From: an uncultured Collinsella sp.
Lineage (GTDB): Bacteria > Actinomycetota > Coriobacteriia > Coriobacteriales > Coriobacteriaceae
Direction: 5' to 3'
Assembly: GCA_958427355.1 (NCBI GenBank)
Contig: CAUACA010000002.1
Span: 1-64,000, forward strand
DNA length: 64,000 bases
Below are positions 16,088-24,950 of this stretch, piece after piece. The first letter of the stretch is position 1; the number at the start of each line of letters is the position of its first letter. The position numbers and the translations under genes are program-made. The notes below the pieces were generated by a model that was not told where the DNA came from, searched no databases, and saw nothing but the letters and a program-made list of their open reading frames with translations.

Positions 16088-16948
16088 TCACAGATCGAGC
16101 CTACCCTGGGGATCGGTAAAACCGTCAGTACCCTCCTTGAGTTTCTTCTCGTCTGTCTTCACGCGACGCTCGAGCTTTTTTGTATCCTCGGCAGGCGGTA
16201 GGTTCTCGGGGACAATTCCGCGGTCGATGAGGCTGCCACGCACGCTTGTGTTGTTCTCGACGTGCTCTTGCTTGATCTGGTCCAGGCCGTACAGGTCGTG
16301 TTCCTCGGCGTTGAAGGCCGTCATCGAGTTCGTAAGGTCCTTTGCTTTGATGAGGACATCGGCTAACCTGTCCGCCAATGCCGCTCTCTTGGGTACGCCG
16401 AGCTGCTGCTTCATTTCCGCCGTGCTTCTGCCGCCGAATAACGCCTCATCGCCCTTCGACTTGATGATCGCGAATCCTTTGGAGTCCACGCCGCGTTTGA
16501 ACGCAATACCCGAGAGCTGTTTCTCTGAATCGGATAGCGAGTGACGCGCCTGCAAGCGCTGAATCTCTGCGAAGCGCTGCTCTATGAGCTCTTGGCGGCG
16601 CGTCTGCACGGCAAAGTATGCCTGGGCGAGCGCGATCTCTGGCTTGTTTGAATCTCCGTTCTGTGCGATTAAATAGCATGCATAGCGCGTAAGTTTGTAG
16701 TCTTTAACCGCGCGAGCGGCGACACCGGCAGTTACCATTTTCGTGGTGTCACGAAAATGGGAATCAACTGGAGTTTTGTTTGTTTCGCATGAGACTTTTG
16801 CCCTCTTAACAACTTCGGCGAAGTTCTCCCATCGAGTGTACCCCATGGGTTCCATTAAATCGCGTGCGAGCCAATACTCAACGCCGTCTTCCACATTGGC
16901 GTAGCTATCAAGTTCGATACGCCACTTCTCGATATCTCTACTGTCCAT
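16088..16948 (-). CDS. dinD: DNA-damage-inducible protein D-like (BRO-N type)
   Basis: 286 aa, full length for the DinD family. The N-terminal BRO-N-like part includes WLARDLMEPMGYTRWENFAEVVKRA and the following helical part includes the family's ARAVKDYKLTRYACYLIAQNG; the tail is charged and coiled-coil-like. E. coli DinD is SOS-induced and inhibits RecA strand exchange; many homologues are carried on mobile islands. ATG at 16948 follows GAGGAGG. Lies immediately beside the tRNA-Lys repeat, pointing to acquisition by transfer. No LexA box was seen upstream; a GCGGGC-TTT-GCCCGC hairpin is there instead. Confidence 0.85.
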   Translation of the reverse strand: MDSRDIEKWRIELDSYANVEDGVEYWLARDLMEPMGYTRWENFAEVVKRAKVSCETNKTPVDSHFRDTTKMVTAGVAARAVKDYKLTRYACYLIAQNGDSNKPEIALAQAYFAVQTRRQELIEQRFAEIQRLQARHSLSDSEKQLSGIAFKRGVDSKGFAIIKSKGDEALFGGRSTAEMKQQLGVPKRAALADRLADVLIKAKDLTNSMTAFNAEEHDLYGLDQIKQEHVENNTSVRGSLIDRGIVPENLPPAEDTKKLERRVKTDEKKLKEGTDGFTDPQGRLDL

Positions 16949-17031
16949 ATCTCCTCCTCGCTGGTCTATTTTCTATGCGGGCTTTGCCCGCTCTGTATTC
17001 AGAATAAGGATACGCTGTCGTGCGGACACGA

Positions 17032-17067
17032 ATGGGCCCCGTGCTGCTTCGAGCTCACGGGGCCCAT
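17032..17067. repeat. GC-rich hairpin upstream of dinD and downstream of the flavoprotein gene
   Basis: ATGGGCCCCGTG pairs perfectly with CACGGGGCCCAT around a 12-nt loop. No T-run on either strand, so its role as a terminator is uncertain. Confidence 0.6.
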
Positions 17068-17109
17068 GGATATCGATTGGTTGTGTTCTGCTTTAGATAG
17101 GTGTCCGGT

Positions 17110-18636
17110 TTAATCCGCTCGATAGTGCGACCCGAGACTTTCGGTTCGCTTGCGCATGGCTTTGACCATTTCCTGTGCCAGCTGAATCTGCGATTGCAGG
17201 CGGGCGAGGGCTGCGACTTCGCTGTCCTGGGCTTTCTGTGTGCTCAAGGTCGTTGCCTCCGTCTTCAAGCCCTCAAGCTCGTGCAGTGCTTCGGATAGGC
17301 CTGTTTCGGTGCGGTTGATCATGCAATAGGTACTCATCGTGTGCTTAAGGCTGCGGGTCAGGCGCTCGGCATCTGTTGTGGCAATGCCGTGCTGGGGGAG
17401 GGCGATATCCGCCTTCAGGGCTGTCTTAGGCTCTTTCTGCGCTGCAAGGGCTGCCGATGCGCCTGCGATGCGCCCGAACACGATGCCGTTGGCGCTTGAC
17501 AAGCCACCAATGCGGTCGGCTCCGTGCATGCCGCCTGTCGCCTCGCCGCAAGCGTAGAGACCCTCAACGCCCGTGTACGCGGTCTTATCGATCTTGATGC
17601 CGCCATTAGCGGCGTGGGCATACATCGCAACGCGCATCTCGTCAGTCGGAGCGATGCCGTGCTCGTCTTGCAGCCAGGTGGCAAAGGTCTGCACAAACTC
17701 TGGGAAATCCTCGCGGGGGAAGTCGTAGTGGAGTGCCAGGCCTTCGACACCTGCCTGATCGATGACGAGATCGATAGCGCGGGAGGCCAAGCGTGACGTG
17801 AAGGGACCATATCCAGAGCGCTGCTCGAGCAGGTCGTCCAGCTTGTCGTCGGCAATATCTACCGGCTGGTCTACATGCACGTAGCGCCAGGTTTTCTCGT
17901 TGAAGACCAAGTTACGCCTGGGCTCGATGAAGCCGGGCATCATCTGCATGAACTCTATATTAGTAAGTGTTGCGCCGTGCGCCAGTGCGATGGCCTGCGA
18001 GGAGCTGAGCACATCAGCCGACGTAAGGCTGCGCTCGAACAGGCCGCCTGTGCCACCGGCTGCGATGATCGTGGCCTTGGCAGCAAAGGGCACGATTCGA
18101 TTTTCGGTAAGGTCGTGGAGTACGGTTCCGCTTATTCTGCCGTTCGTGTCCTCAACAAGGTCGATAAGCTCATGGCGGGGGAGCAGGCGAATGCCGAGCG
18201 ACTCGATCCAGGTCGTCAGAGCGTCCTCAAGGGGCTTGCGGGTGAGGCCGCGCCACATGCGCGTCTTGTGGTCAAAGCAGGGGATAAATTGCTTTTGCTG
18301 GGCGCTCTCGGCACTTTGCGGACGTTGGAGTTCAACACCCAGCTCCCGTTCGAGCCATGTAATTGCCCGGGGAATGCCGTGGACGAACGTCTGGACGAGC
18401 TCGGGGTCGGCAACGCCGCCGCCGACGGCCAGGATGGTGTCGATGAGGTCCTGCTCGTCGTCTTCGTCGACGGGACCGATGAGGCCGAGGCCCCAGGTAC
18501 CCGGGAAGAAGCTCGATCCACTCATGGTCTTGCCGGCGCTTGCCACAGTGACGGTTGCACCCGTGCGTGCCGCTTCGATGGCGGCACAAAGGCCCGCAAT
18601 GCCAGATCCAATTACCAGTACATCAGTCGATTCCAT
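17110..18636 (-). CDS. FAD-dependent oxidoreductase (fumarate reductase / L-aspartate oxidase flavoprotein family)
   Basis: 508 aa. N-terminal Rossmann FAD motif VLVIGSGIAGLCAAIEAA, the middle ATIIAAGGTGGLF, and the C-terminal FAD-binding stretch GVEGLYACGEATGGMHGADR then GGLSSANGIVFGRIAG. This architecture fits succinate dehydrogenase/fumarate reductase flavoproteins and NadB. NadB is possible (oxidises aspartate to iminoaspartate for NAD synthesis), but nadA and nadC are not beside it, so the name is not given. ATG 18636 has AAAGGA; the frame extends 19 codons upstream without support. Confidence 0.8.
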   Translation of the reverse strand: MESTDVLVIGSGIAGLCAAIEAARTGATVTVASAGKTMSGSSFFPGTWGLGLIGPVDEDDEQDLIDTILAVGGGVADPELVQTFVHGIPRAITWLERELGVELQRPQSAESAQQKQFIPCFDHKTRMWRGLTRKPLEDALTTWIESLGIRLLPRHELIDLVEDTNGRISGTVLHDLTENRIVPFAAKATIIAAGGTGGLFERSLTSADVLSSSQAIALAHGATLTNIEFMQMMPGFIEPRRNLVFNEKTWRYVHVDQPVDIADDKLDDLLEQRSGYGPFTSRLASRAIDLVIDQAGVEGLALHYDFPREDFPEFVQTFATWLQDEHGIAPTDEMRVAMYAHAANGGIKIDKTAYTGVEGLYACGEATGGMHGADRIGGLSSANGIVFGRIAGASAALAAQKEPKTALKADIALPQHGIATTDAERLTRSLKHTMSTYCMINRTETGLSEALHELEGLKTEATTLSTQKAQDSEVAALARLQSQIQLAQEMVKAMRKRTESLGSHYRAD

Positions 18637-18824
18637 CGGATTCCTTTCTCGTCCGGCGCATTGTCGCACGGTTGATCGGCAATGGGGCCGCAAAGACCCG
18701 GCAAATCGGTAAAGGGCAAATATGGCAGGTGGGTGTCATGGACGCTCTGACGCTCCATCTCATCACATCTTGTATTTCGCCCCAACTGATATATCGGCAT
18801 TAGCTACCCTGCGACAGCGCAAAC

Positions 18825-18857
18825 AAAAAGAGCCGCTACCCGGGTGGATAGCGGCTC
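18825..18857 (-). terminator. Intrinsic terminator of the NifU-like/GGGtGRT operon
   Basis: Minus strand: GAGCCGCTA, 10-nt loop, TAGCGGCTC then TTTTTG. Confidence 0.85.
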
Positions 18858-18892
18858 CAAAGCTCAACTATATGAGCATCGCGCAAGCGCGA

Positions 18893-19897
18893 TTAGGCCT
18901 TGAGGGCCTCCTCGACGGCGACAGCGCAGGCGACGGTGGCACCGACCATGGGGTTGTTGCCCATGCCGATGAGACCCATCATGTCGACGTGCGCAGGCAC
19001 GGAGGAAGAACCGGCGAACTGGGCGTCGGAGTGCATACGGCCCATGGTGTCGGTCATGCCGTAAGAAGCAGGGCCGGCGCCCATGTTGTCCGGGTGCAGG
19101 GTACGGCCAGTGCCGCCACCAGAAGCGACAGAGAAGTACTTCTTGCCAGCCTCGAGGCGCTCCTTCTTGTAGGTGCCAGCGACGGGGTGCTGGAAGCGCG
19201 TGGGGTTGGTGGAGTTACCGGTGATCGAGATGTCGACGTTCTCGTGCCACATGATGGCAACGCCCTCGCGGACGTCGTCGGCGCCGTAGCAGTTGACGGC
19301 GGCGCGGGGACCATCGGAGTAGGGGATGGTCTCGACGACCTTGAGCTCGCCCGTGAAGTAGTCGAACTGGGTCTTCACGTAGGTGAAGCCGTTGATGCGG
19401 GCGATGATCTGAGCAGCGTCCTTGCCCAGACCGTTGAGGATGACGCGCAGCGGCTTCTTGCGAGCCTTGTTGGCGTTCAGAGCCAGGCCGATAGCACCCT
19501 CAGCGGCAGCGAAGGACTCGTGACCGGCCAGGAAGGCGAAGCACTCGGTGTCGTCGGAGAGCAGCATAGCGCCCAGGTTGCCGTGGCCCAGACCGACCTT
19601 GCGGTCCTCGGCGACGGAGCCGGGAACGGTGAAGGCCTGGATGCCCTCGCCGATGATGGCGGCAGCCTCAGAAGCGGACTTGGCGCCACGCTTGACAGCG
19701 AGAGCGCAGCCGAGGGTGTAGGCCCACTCGGCGTTCTGGAAGGCGATGGACTGGGTGTTGTTGACGATCTCACGCGGGTTGAAGCCCTTGTCGGTGCAGA
19801 TCTGCAGAGCTTCCTCGAGGGAGGCGATGCCGTTGTCGGCGAGGCACTTGTTGATCTTGTCAGCGCGGCGCTCGTAACCTTCGAACGTAACAGTCAT
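18893..19897 (-). CDS. GGGtGRT protein (uncharacterised family)
   Basis: 334 aa, no signal peptide or membrane segment. Contains the eponymous motif GGGTGRTLHPDNMGAG, with FAFLAGHESFAAAEGAIG, TFKPGNLGAM-like GLGHGNLGAMLLSDDTE, and a glycine-rich C-terminus (GLIGMGNNPMVGATVACAVAVEEAL). The family is widespread in anaerobes and has no known reaction. Follows the NifU-like gene by 18 bp in one operon, which suggests a joint role in iron-sulfur chemistry or in a metal-dependent enzyme; that is inference. ATG 19897 with AAGGGAGGG, a strong ribosome site consistent with high expression. Confidence 0.88.
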   Translation of the reverse strand: MTVTFEGYERRADKINKCLADNGIASLEEALQICTDKGFNPREIVNNTQSIAFQNAEWAYTLGCALAVKRGAKSASEAAAIIGEGIQAFTVPGSVAEDRKVGLGHGNLGAMLLSDDTECFAFLAGHESFAAAEGAIGLALNANKARKKPLRVILNGLGKDAAQIIARINGFTYVKTQFDYFTGELKVVETIPYSDGPRAAVNCYGADDVREGVAIMWHENVDISITGNSTNPTRFQHPVAGTYKKERLEAGKKYFSVASGGGTGRTLHPDNMGAGPASYGMTDTMGRMHSDAQFAGSSSVPAHVDMMGLIGMGNNPMVGATVACAVAVEEALKA

Positions 19898-19915
19898 AGT
19901 TATTTCCCTCCCTTT

Positions 19916-20650
19916 CTACTCGTGAACCGGGAACACGCTGGCGACGGAGTGAGTCTCCTCGTCGGTGCGCGGGTCGATGTACTTGGCAGCGTTCTCCCAC
20001 TGACCATAGTGGCCCATAGCGCCAGCGATGGCCTCCTCGGGGGTCTTGCCGGCCTTGACGGCGTCGGTGAACTTACCGAGGTTCAGGAACTCGAACGCGA
20101 TGATCTCGTTCTTGTCGTTGAGAGCCATGCGGGTGACGTAGCCCTGAGCGAGCTCGAGGTAACGAGCGCCCTTGGCCTTGGTGCCGAACATGGTGCCGAC
20201 CTGGGAGCGAAGGCCCTTACCGAGGTCGTCGAGGGAGGCGCCCACGGGCAGGCCGCCCTCGGAGAACGCGGTCTGGCTGCGGCCGTAAACGATCTGCAGG
20301 AAGATCTCGCGCATAGCAACGTTGATGGCGTCGCAGACGAGGTCGGTGTTGAGGGCCTCGAGGATGGTCTTGCCGGGAAGGATCTCGGAAGCCATGGCGG
20401 CAGAGTGGGTCATGCCCGAGCAGCCGATGGTCTCAACGAGGGCCTCCTCGATGATGCCGTCCTTGACGTTCAGCGTGAGCTTGCAGGCGCCCTGCTGAGG
20501 TGCGCACCAACCCACACCGTGCGTAAGACCGGAGATGTCGGAAATCTCCTTAGCCTGGACCCACTTGCCCTCCTCGGGGATGGGTGCGGGGCCGTGGTAT
20601 GCACCCTTGGCAACGGGGCACATGTTCTCCACTTCCTGTGAGTACTGCAT
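19916..20650 (-). CDS. NifU/IscU-like iron-sulfur scaffold protein partnered with GGGtGRT
   Basis: 244 aa. A NifU N-terminal-type core shows three candidate ligand Cys: GWCAPQQGACKL, then ETIGCSGMTHSAAMASEIL, with an extra Cys at MCPVAK near the start. Longer than IscU (about 130 aa) with a C-terminal extension of unknown role. Distinct from the SufU at 21930. The frame is open to 20899, but ATG 20650 has GAGAGGAGAGG and begins the conserved protein. First gene of an operon with the GGGtGRT gene. Confidence 0.82.
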   Translation of the reverse strand: MQYSQEVENMCPVAKGAYHGPAPIPEEGKWVQAKEISDISGLTHGVGWCAPQQGACKLTLNVKDGIIEEALVETIGCSGMTHSAAMASEILPGKTILEALNTDLVCDAINVAMREIFLQIVYGRSQTAFSEGGLPVGASLDDLGKGLRSQVGTMFGTKAKGARYLELAQGYVTRMALNDKNEIIAFEFLNLGKFTDAVKAGKTPEEAIAGAMGHYGQWENAAKYIDPRTDEETHSVASVFPVHE

Positions 20651-21043
20651 GCCTCTCCTCTCTATCGTGTTGGCGTCCCGTCTGGGGGTCGTGGCTGGCG
20701 ATTGCCGGGCGACCCTTCGAAAGGGACATGACATGCAGCCCCTATAATACCGCGAAATGCACGGAATATTCGGCGAACGGCTCAGTTTTCGTAGCGAGAA
20801 GCGCGGAACTTTCAATTGAAACGATTTAAATGAGAATAATTCATTAGAAGCGCGTGTCTTATATTTGTCGTTTTTGGTCAGCTTGCGGAAACCTCGCATT
20901 GTCCGACCTGCGCCGAAGTGCCGTTCGCCGGTTGTTTACTGCCATTTGCCGTGCGCGGATGCCATTTTACGTGTTTGTTTTGATAGTACGCTTCAATCGT
21001 GGTGTATTGGAAGGCGCAAGTTGTTGCCGCTGAAGGGGGTGCC
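20651..21043. other. Divergent intergenic region, NifU-like operon / RAYT
   Basis: 393 bp without a supported gene. On the minus strand a TATTAT at about 20747-20752 could be a -10 for the NifU-like operon, without a good -35. AT-rich centre near 20820-20870. Confidence 0.3.
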
Positions 21044-21853
21044 GTGCAGCGCGTTTGGAGAACGGTCACCGGCTTTTACCATGTTTGTGCCCGTGGCACC
21101 GGAAAGCAGATCATCTTTGAGACCGATGACGACCGGTGGGAGTTTTTGGAGCTAATGCGCGACTGCTGCCGTGATGCCGGCGTGATGGTCGTGGCGTGGT
21201 GCCTTATGAGCAACCATGTGCACCTGGTACTCGCGGATTATGAGGACGCGATGAGTGCAGCCATGCAGCGGCTGCTGTTGACGTATGCTCGTCGGTTCAA
21301 TAAGCGCACTGGGCGCGCGGGCTGCCTGTTTCGTGAACGTTTTGAGCGCCGCTCGCTCGATACCGACTGGCGGGTGATGGAGGCTATTCGCTCCGTTCAC
21401 GCCAATCCGCAGAAGGCGGGCATGAGCCTAATCGAGCGTTATCCCTGGAGCAGTTTTGCGGAGCATCTACGCGCTTACGACAGTGGCGCGGCAGATGCTA
21501 CGAGGGGATTTTCCGATCCTTCTTGCGTGCTTGAGCTTTTCGGTTCTGCCGAGGGCTTTATTGCCTATTCGCTTTCGACGCCCGACGGCGGCGAGCCAGC
21601 GCTGTGCGATATGAAAGAGACGGAGTGGGAACGGCACGCCTTTGCCGACAAATTGGCGAAGGGGTTCGGGGTTTCGCTCCACGGGGTTAAAGCTGCGCCG
21701 TCGGCGCAGCGCAATAGTGTAATTCTCGGATTACACGATGCCGGTTTTACGGTGCGCCAGATTGAGCGCTATACCGGGATTGGCAAAAGTACGGTTTCTC
21801 GTATTGTGCGTGCTTATGCGCAAGTGGACGCGCAGGCCGAGGGCTCGAAATAA
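21044..21853 (+). CDS. REP-associated tyrosine transposase (RAYT, Y1/HUH family)
   Basis: 269 aa. The HUH motif is in CLMSNHVHLVL, with the candidate nucleophile Tyr in LLTYARRFNKRTGRAGCLFRERFERR, and VHANPQKAG plus YPWSSFAEHL, all typical of Y1 transposases of the REP-linked type. A C-terminal helix-turn-helix (FTVRQIERYTGIGKSTVSRIVRAY) is added. GTG 21044 is preceded by GAAGGGGG and preferred; the frame starts at GTG 20999. RAYTs process palindromic extragenic sequences rather than move themselves. A palindrome sits directly downstream. Confidence 0.88.
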   Translation: MQRVWRTVTGFYHVCARGTGKQIIFETDDDRWEFLELMRDCCRDAGVMVVAWCLMSNHVHLVLADYEDAMSAAMQRLLLTYARRFNKRTGRAGCLFRERFERRSLDTDWRVMEAIRSVHANPQKAGMSLIERYPWSSFAEHLRAYDSGAADATRGFSDPSCVLELFGSAEGFIAYSLSTPDGGEPALCDMKETEWERHAFADKLAKGFGVSLHGVKAAPSAQRNSVILGLHDAGFTVRQIERYTGIGKSTVSRIVRAYAQVDAQAEGSK

Positions 21854-21869
21854 AGGCAGAAAAGAAAAT

Positions 21870-21900
21870 GGCCGAATCGCGAAAGTTAAGCGATTCGGCC
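21870..21900. terminator. Palindrome shared by the RAYT gene and the suf operon end
   Basis: GGCCGAATCGC pairs perfectly with GCGATTCGGCC around a 9-nt loop. On the minus strand it is followed by ATTTTCTTTTCT, so it can terminate sufCBDSU; it may also be a REP-like substrate for the RAYT. Confidence 0.8.
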
Positions 21901-21929
21901 AACAGAATTCTTCAGATTCGAGACAACTA

Positions 21930-22364
21930 TTACTGATTATTTTGCCCCTCGAGCATACCGTCGAGGGTGCGCCAGGCGAGCTCGGCGCATTTGACGCGGG
22001 CGGGCATGTGCGAGATGTCCTGGAGCTGGGCAGCCTCGTCCAGGTCTTCCAGGTCTTCCTCGGAGAGCTGTTCGCCGCGGATCATGGCGAGGAAGAGCCC
22101 CGCCAGGCGGCGCGCCTCCTCGACCGTCTCGCCGGTGATGAGGTCGGCCATGATGTCGGCGCTGGCCTGGCTGATGGCGCAGCCATGACCGGTAAAGGAG
22201 GCCTCCTCGATCACGCCGTTCTCGACGCGCAGCTGCAAGGTGAGTTCGTCACCGCAGCTGGGGTTGATGCCGTCGTGCTCGTGCGTGGGAGCGTCCATCT
22301 CGTACTTATAGTCGGGGTGCGAGTTGTGCTCCATAAATGTGGTGGAGGTGTACAGATTACCCAT
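21930..22364 (-). CDS. sufU: SufU iron-sulfur assembly protein
   Basis: 144 aa, last gene of the suf operon. SufU of Gram-positives is a zinc protein that accepts sulfur from SufS. The ligands appear as Cys in NPSCGDELTL, GHGCAISQASADI and MPARVKCAELAW, with the SufU-specific insertion relative to IscU between the second and third. The ATG at 22364 overlaps the end of sufS by eight bases, with GGAGCACG ahead in sufS, so translation is coupled. The longer open frame to 22550 is inside sufS and rejected. Confidence 0.92.
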   Translation of the reverse strand: MGNLYTSTTFMEHNSHPDYKYEMDAPTHEHDGINPSCGDELTLQLRVENGVIEEASFTGHGCAISQASADIMADLITGETVEEARRLAGLFLAMIRGEQLSEEDLEDLDEAAQLQDISHMPARVKCAELAWRTLDGMLEGQNNQ

Positions 22365-23682
22365 TGAACGTGCTCCAAACGTGATGCAGACCGGCGATGA
22401 ACTTGTCAATGTCGGCCTTGTCGTTGTAGAAGGCCACGCTGGCGCGGCAGCAGGCAAGGTTCTCGACGCCCAGCCAGGTGAGCAGCGGCTGTGCGCAGTG
22501 GTGGCCTGCGCGGATGCACACGCCGTCCATGTCCATGATGCTCGCGACATCGTGCGGGTGGATACCCTTGACGTTAAAGCTCACGACGCCATGGTGATTG
22601 TCCCAATAGATGGAGCCGATAATCTGGACAAAGTCGAGCTGCATGAGTTCGCCCATCAGGTAGTGGACGAGTGCCTGCTCGCGTGCCTGGATGTTTTCGT
22701 AGCCCACGGTGTTAACCAGGTAGTCAAGCGCCGCGCCCGTGGCGAAGATGCCGGCGGCGTCCTGCGTGCCGGCCTCGAACTTCTCGGGGACGGGCGCCCA
22801 GACGGCGTCCTGCTCGGTGACCGAGTCGATCATCTCGCCGCCGGTAAGCATGGGCGGCATGGCGTTGAGCAGGTCCATCTTGCCCCACAGCACGCCGATG
22901 CCCATGGGGCCCATGGCCTTGTGCGCGCTAAAGGCAAAGAAATCGGCTCCAAGGTCGGCCACATCGACCGGCATGTGCGGCAGCGACTGCGCGCCGTCGA
23001 CGACCAGATAGCCGCCGTACTTGTGCACGAGCTTGCCGAGGTTCTTGACCGGGTTCTCAACGCCCAACACGTTAGAGACCTGACCCACGGCCAAGATCTT
23101 GGTCTTGGGGCCCACCTTGGACAGTACCTCCTCGGTCGTGAGCTGGCCGGTCTTGGTGGGGTAGAGGTAGACGAGCTTGGCGCCGGTCTCACGGCAGACC
23201 CGCTGCCACGGAATCAGGTTGGAGTGGTGCTCCATGATGGTGATGACGACCTCGTCGCCCGGTTCGAGGACCGTGGGCGCAAAGCTCTTGGCGACCAGGT
23301 TGAGCGACTCGCTCGTGTTGCGGGTGAAGACGACCTCGTTGGCCTGTGAGGCGCCGATGAGGTCGGCGATCTGCTGGCGGACCTTCGTGATGGCGTCGGT
23401 TGCCTCGACGGACAGCGAGTACAGGCCACGCAGGGGGTTGGCGTTCATGCGCTGATAGAAGTCGCGCTCGGCGTCGAGCACACAGGCAGGGCGCTGCGCG
23501 GTGGCGGCGCTATCGAGGAAGGCGATCTCGGGGTGCTGCTGGAAGAGCGGGAACTGCGCCTTGTAGGGGTTGGTCTCGATGTCTACGGTGGGCCAGCCGC
23601 GCGAAGCCTCGTCGCTGGCGTCGAGTTCCATGGGCTCGGGGGCAGTGCAGGTATCGCATTTAACGTGCTCGGTGTCGATCAT
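22357..23682 (-). CDS. sufS: Cysteine desulfurase SufS
   Basis: PLP enzyme of 441 aa that removes sulfur from cysteine for cluster assembly. Visible: FLDSAATAQRP start, EHHSNLIPW, VVDGAQSLPHM with the PLP-contact Asp, the Schiff-base Lys in FSAHKAMGPMGIG near residue 252, and the persulfide Cys in RAGHHCAQPLL near residue 394. A short Cys-containing N-terminal extension (HVKCDTCTAPEP) precedes the family start. Overlaps the sufD stop by four bases (ATGA), so it is translationally coupled to sufD. Confidence 0.95.
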   Translation of the reverse strand: MIDTEHVKCDTCTAPEPMELDASDEASRGWPTVDIETNPYKAQFPLFQQHPEIAFLDSAATAQRPACVLDAERDFYQRMNANPLRGLYSLSVEATDAITKVRQQIADLIGASQANEVVFTRNTSESLNLVAKSFAPTVLEPGDEVVITIMEHHSNLIPWQRVCRETGAKLVYLYPTKTGQLTTEEVLSKVGPKTKILAVGQVSNVLGVENPVKNLGKLVHKYGGYLVVDGAQSLPHMPVDVADLGADFFAFSAHKAMGPMGIGVLWGKMDLLNAMPPMLTGGEMIDSVTEQDAVWAPVPEKFEAGTQDAAGIFATGAALDYLVNTVGYENIQAREQALVHYLMGELMQLDFVQIIGSIYWDNHHGVVSFNVKGIHPHDVASIMDMDGVCIRAGHHCAQPLLTWLGVENLACCRASVAFYNDKADIDKFIAGLHHVWSTFNG

Positions 23683-24950
23683 GCGAGCTCCTCTTCAAAG
23701 TTGTCGATCAGGTTGTTGCCCAGGCGGACGACGGCTGCGCGGGTGCGCTCGTCGGTGGCGGAAAGCGCGGCGTCCTCCAGCTTGGCGCGGATGAACAGGT
23801 CCTCGGCGGCGTTTTGGTCAAGGCCGCGGCAGGCGAGGTAGAACAGCTGCTCGTCGCGGACGTGGCCGATGGTGGCGCCGTGGTTGCCGGCGACGTCGTC
23901 CTCGTCGCAGAGAATGACGGGAACGGTCTTGTTGTCGACGCCCTTGTTGGCCAACAGCACGGTTTCGCGCTCGGTGCCGACGGCACCCTTGCAGCCGTGC
24001 ACGAGGTCGATGGTGCCGCGGTAGACCTTCTTGGACGTGCCGGTCAGTACGCCGTTGGCGTCGATCTCGCACTCGGTCTTGCGACCGCGGTGGCGCAGCT
24101 CGTAGTTAAAGTCGCGCACCTGCTCGCGGGCGCCAAGGTAGTCAGTATCGATGGTGACCTTGGCGGTATCGCCCAGCAGGTCGCCGGCAAGGCCGGTGGC
24201 GCTGGCGCCGGCACCCAGGACGGTGTGTTGCACGTTGACGCGCGCGCCCTCGTCCAGGAACAGGCCGGTGTCGTCGAGTGCGATCCAGCTATCGTCGAGC
24301 GTCTGCGTGCAGGCCACGTTGACGGTGGCGTACTCGTGGGCGCACACGCGCAGCACGGATCCCACGACGCCCTCGCCGGCAACGGGGGAGTCCAGGGCGA
24401 TCTGCAGGTCGAGCGTCGACTGGGGACGGACGACGACGTCGATGGCGGCGATGGCCGCGGCGGCATCGACACCGCTCACACGCACGGTAACCGTGGCGTG
24501 CTTGTATGCGGGCACATCGATGACGACGCGCTTGGTGGCGTGGTCGGCCAGGTAGGTGTAGGCAGCCTCGCCCATGCCAGTCTCGAAGGCCTCAGCGGGG
24601 GAGAGCTCCTCCTCCAGCTTAATGGCACCGGCCTGGTAGACGGAGGTGGCGGGCACGTCGAGCTCGGTCTCGGGCGTGATGCGGGCGCGGTCGGCGGCAT
24701 CGCCAGGGGCGGAGGCGCGGCGCTCGGGGAAGCGCTCGGCCATGGCGTCCATGGCGGCGTCGAACGCGTCTGCCACGCCAGCAAACTGCTCGTCCAAGCC
24801 CTCAACCTTAACGGTCTCGGCGGGAGCGGCGGCAAGCTCGTCAGAGAGCTCGAGCTTGGTCTGGTTCATCTTGAGCCAACCCCAAGTGGCAGCCGGCATC
24901 GCATTGACCTGTTCAAGGGTGGTAGCAGCGGTGTTCGTGGTCTGTTTCAT
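23679..24950 (-). CDS. sufD: SufD subunit of the SUF scaffold
   Basis: 423 aa, beta-helix protein that pairs with SufB in the SufBC2D scaffold. C-terminal half carries the family core: ALVHGCKGAVG-like region with LANKGVDNKTVPVILCDEDDVAGNHGATIGHV, and RGLDQNAAEDLFIRAKL. The N-terminal half is divergent and acidic, as is usual for SufD. ATG overlaps the sufB stop by one base (TAATG), supporting coupled translation. Confidence 0.92.
   Translation of the reverse strand: MKQTTNTAATTLEQVNAMPAATWGWLKMNQTKLELSDELAAAPAETVKVEGLDEQFAGVADAFDAAMDAMAERFPERRASAPGDAADRARITPETELDVPATSVYQAGAIKLEEELSPAEAFETGMGEAAYTYLADHATKRVVIDVPAYKHATVTVRVSGVDAAAAIAAIDVVVRPQSTLDLQIALDSPVAGEGVVGSVLRVCAHEYATVNVACTQTLDDSWIALDDTGLFLDEGARVNVQHTVLGAGASATGLAGDLLGDTAKVTIDTDYLGAREQVRDFNYELRHRGRKTECEIDANGVLTGTSKKVYRGTIDLVHGCKGAVGTERETVLLANKGVDNKTVPVILCDEDDVAGNHGATIGHVRDEQLFYLACRGLDQNAAEDLFIRAKLEDAALSATDERTRAAVVRLGNNLIDNFEEELA

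Noticed and set aside
16949..17031. LexA box upstream of dinD
   Set aside because: No GAAC-4-GTTC type site was found; only an unrelated GCGGGC hairpin.
17110..18636. Certain L-aspartate oxidase (nadB)
   Set aside because: The fold fits, but so do fumarate reductase-type flavoproteins, and nadA/nadC are absent nearby.
18722..20641. Long open frame antisense to the NifU-like/GGGtGRT operon
   Set aside because: Shadow of two well-supported genes with strong ribosome sites on the other strand.
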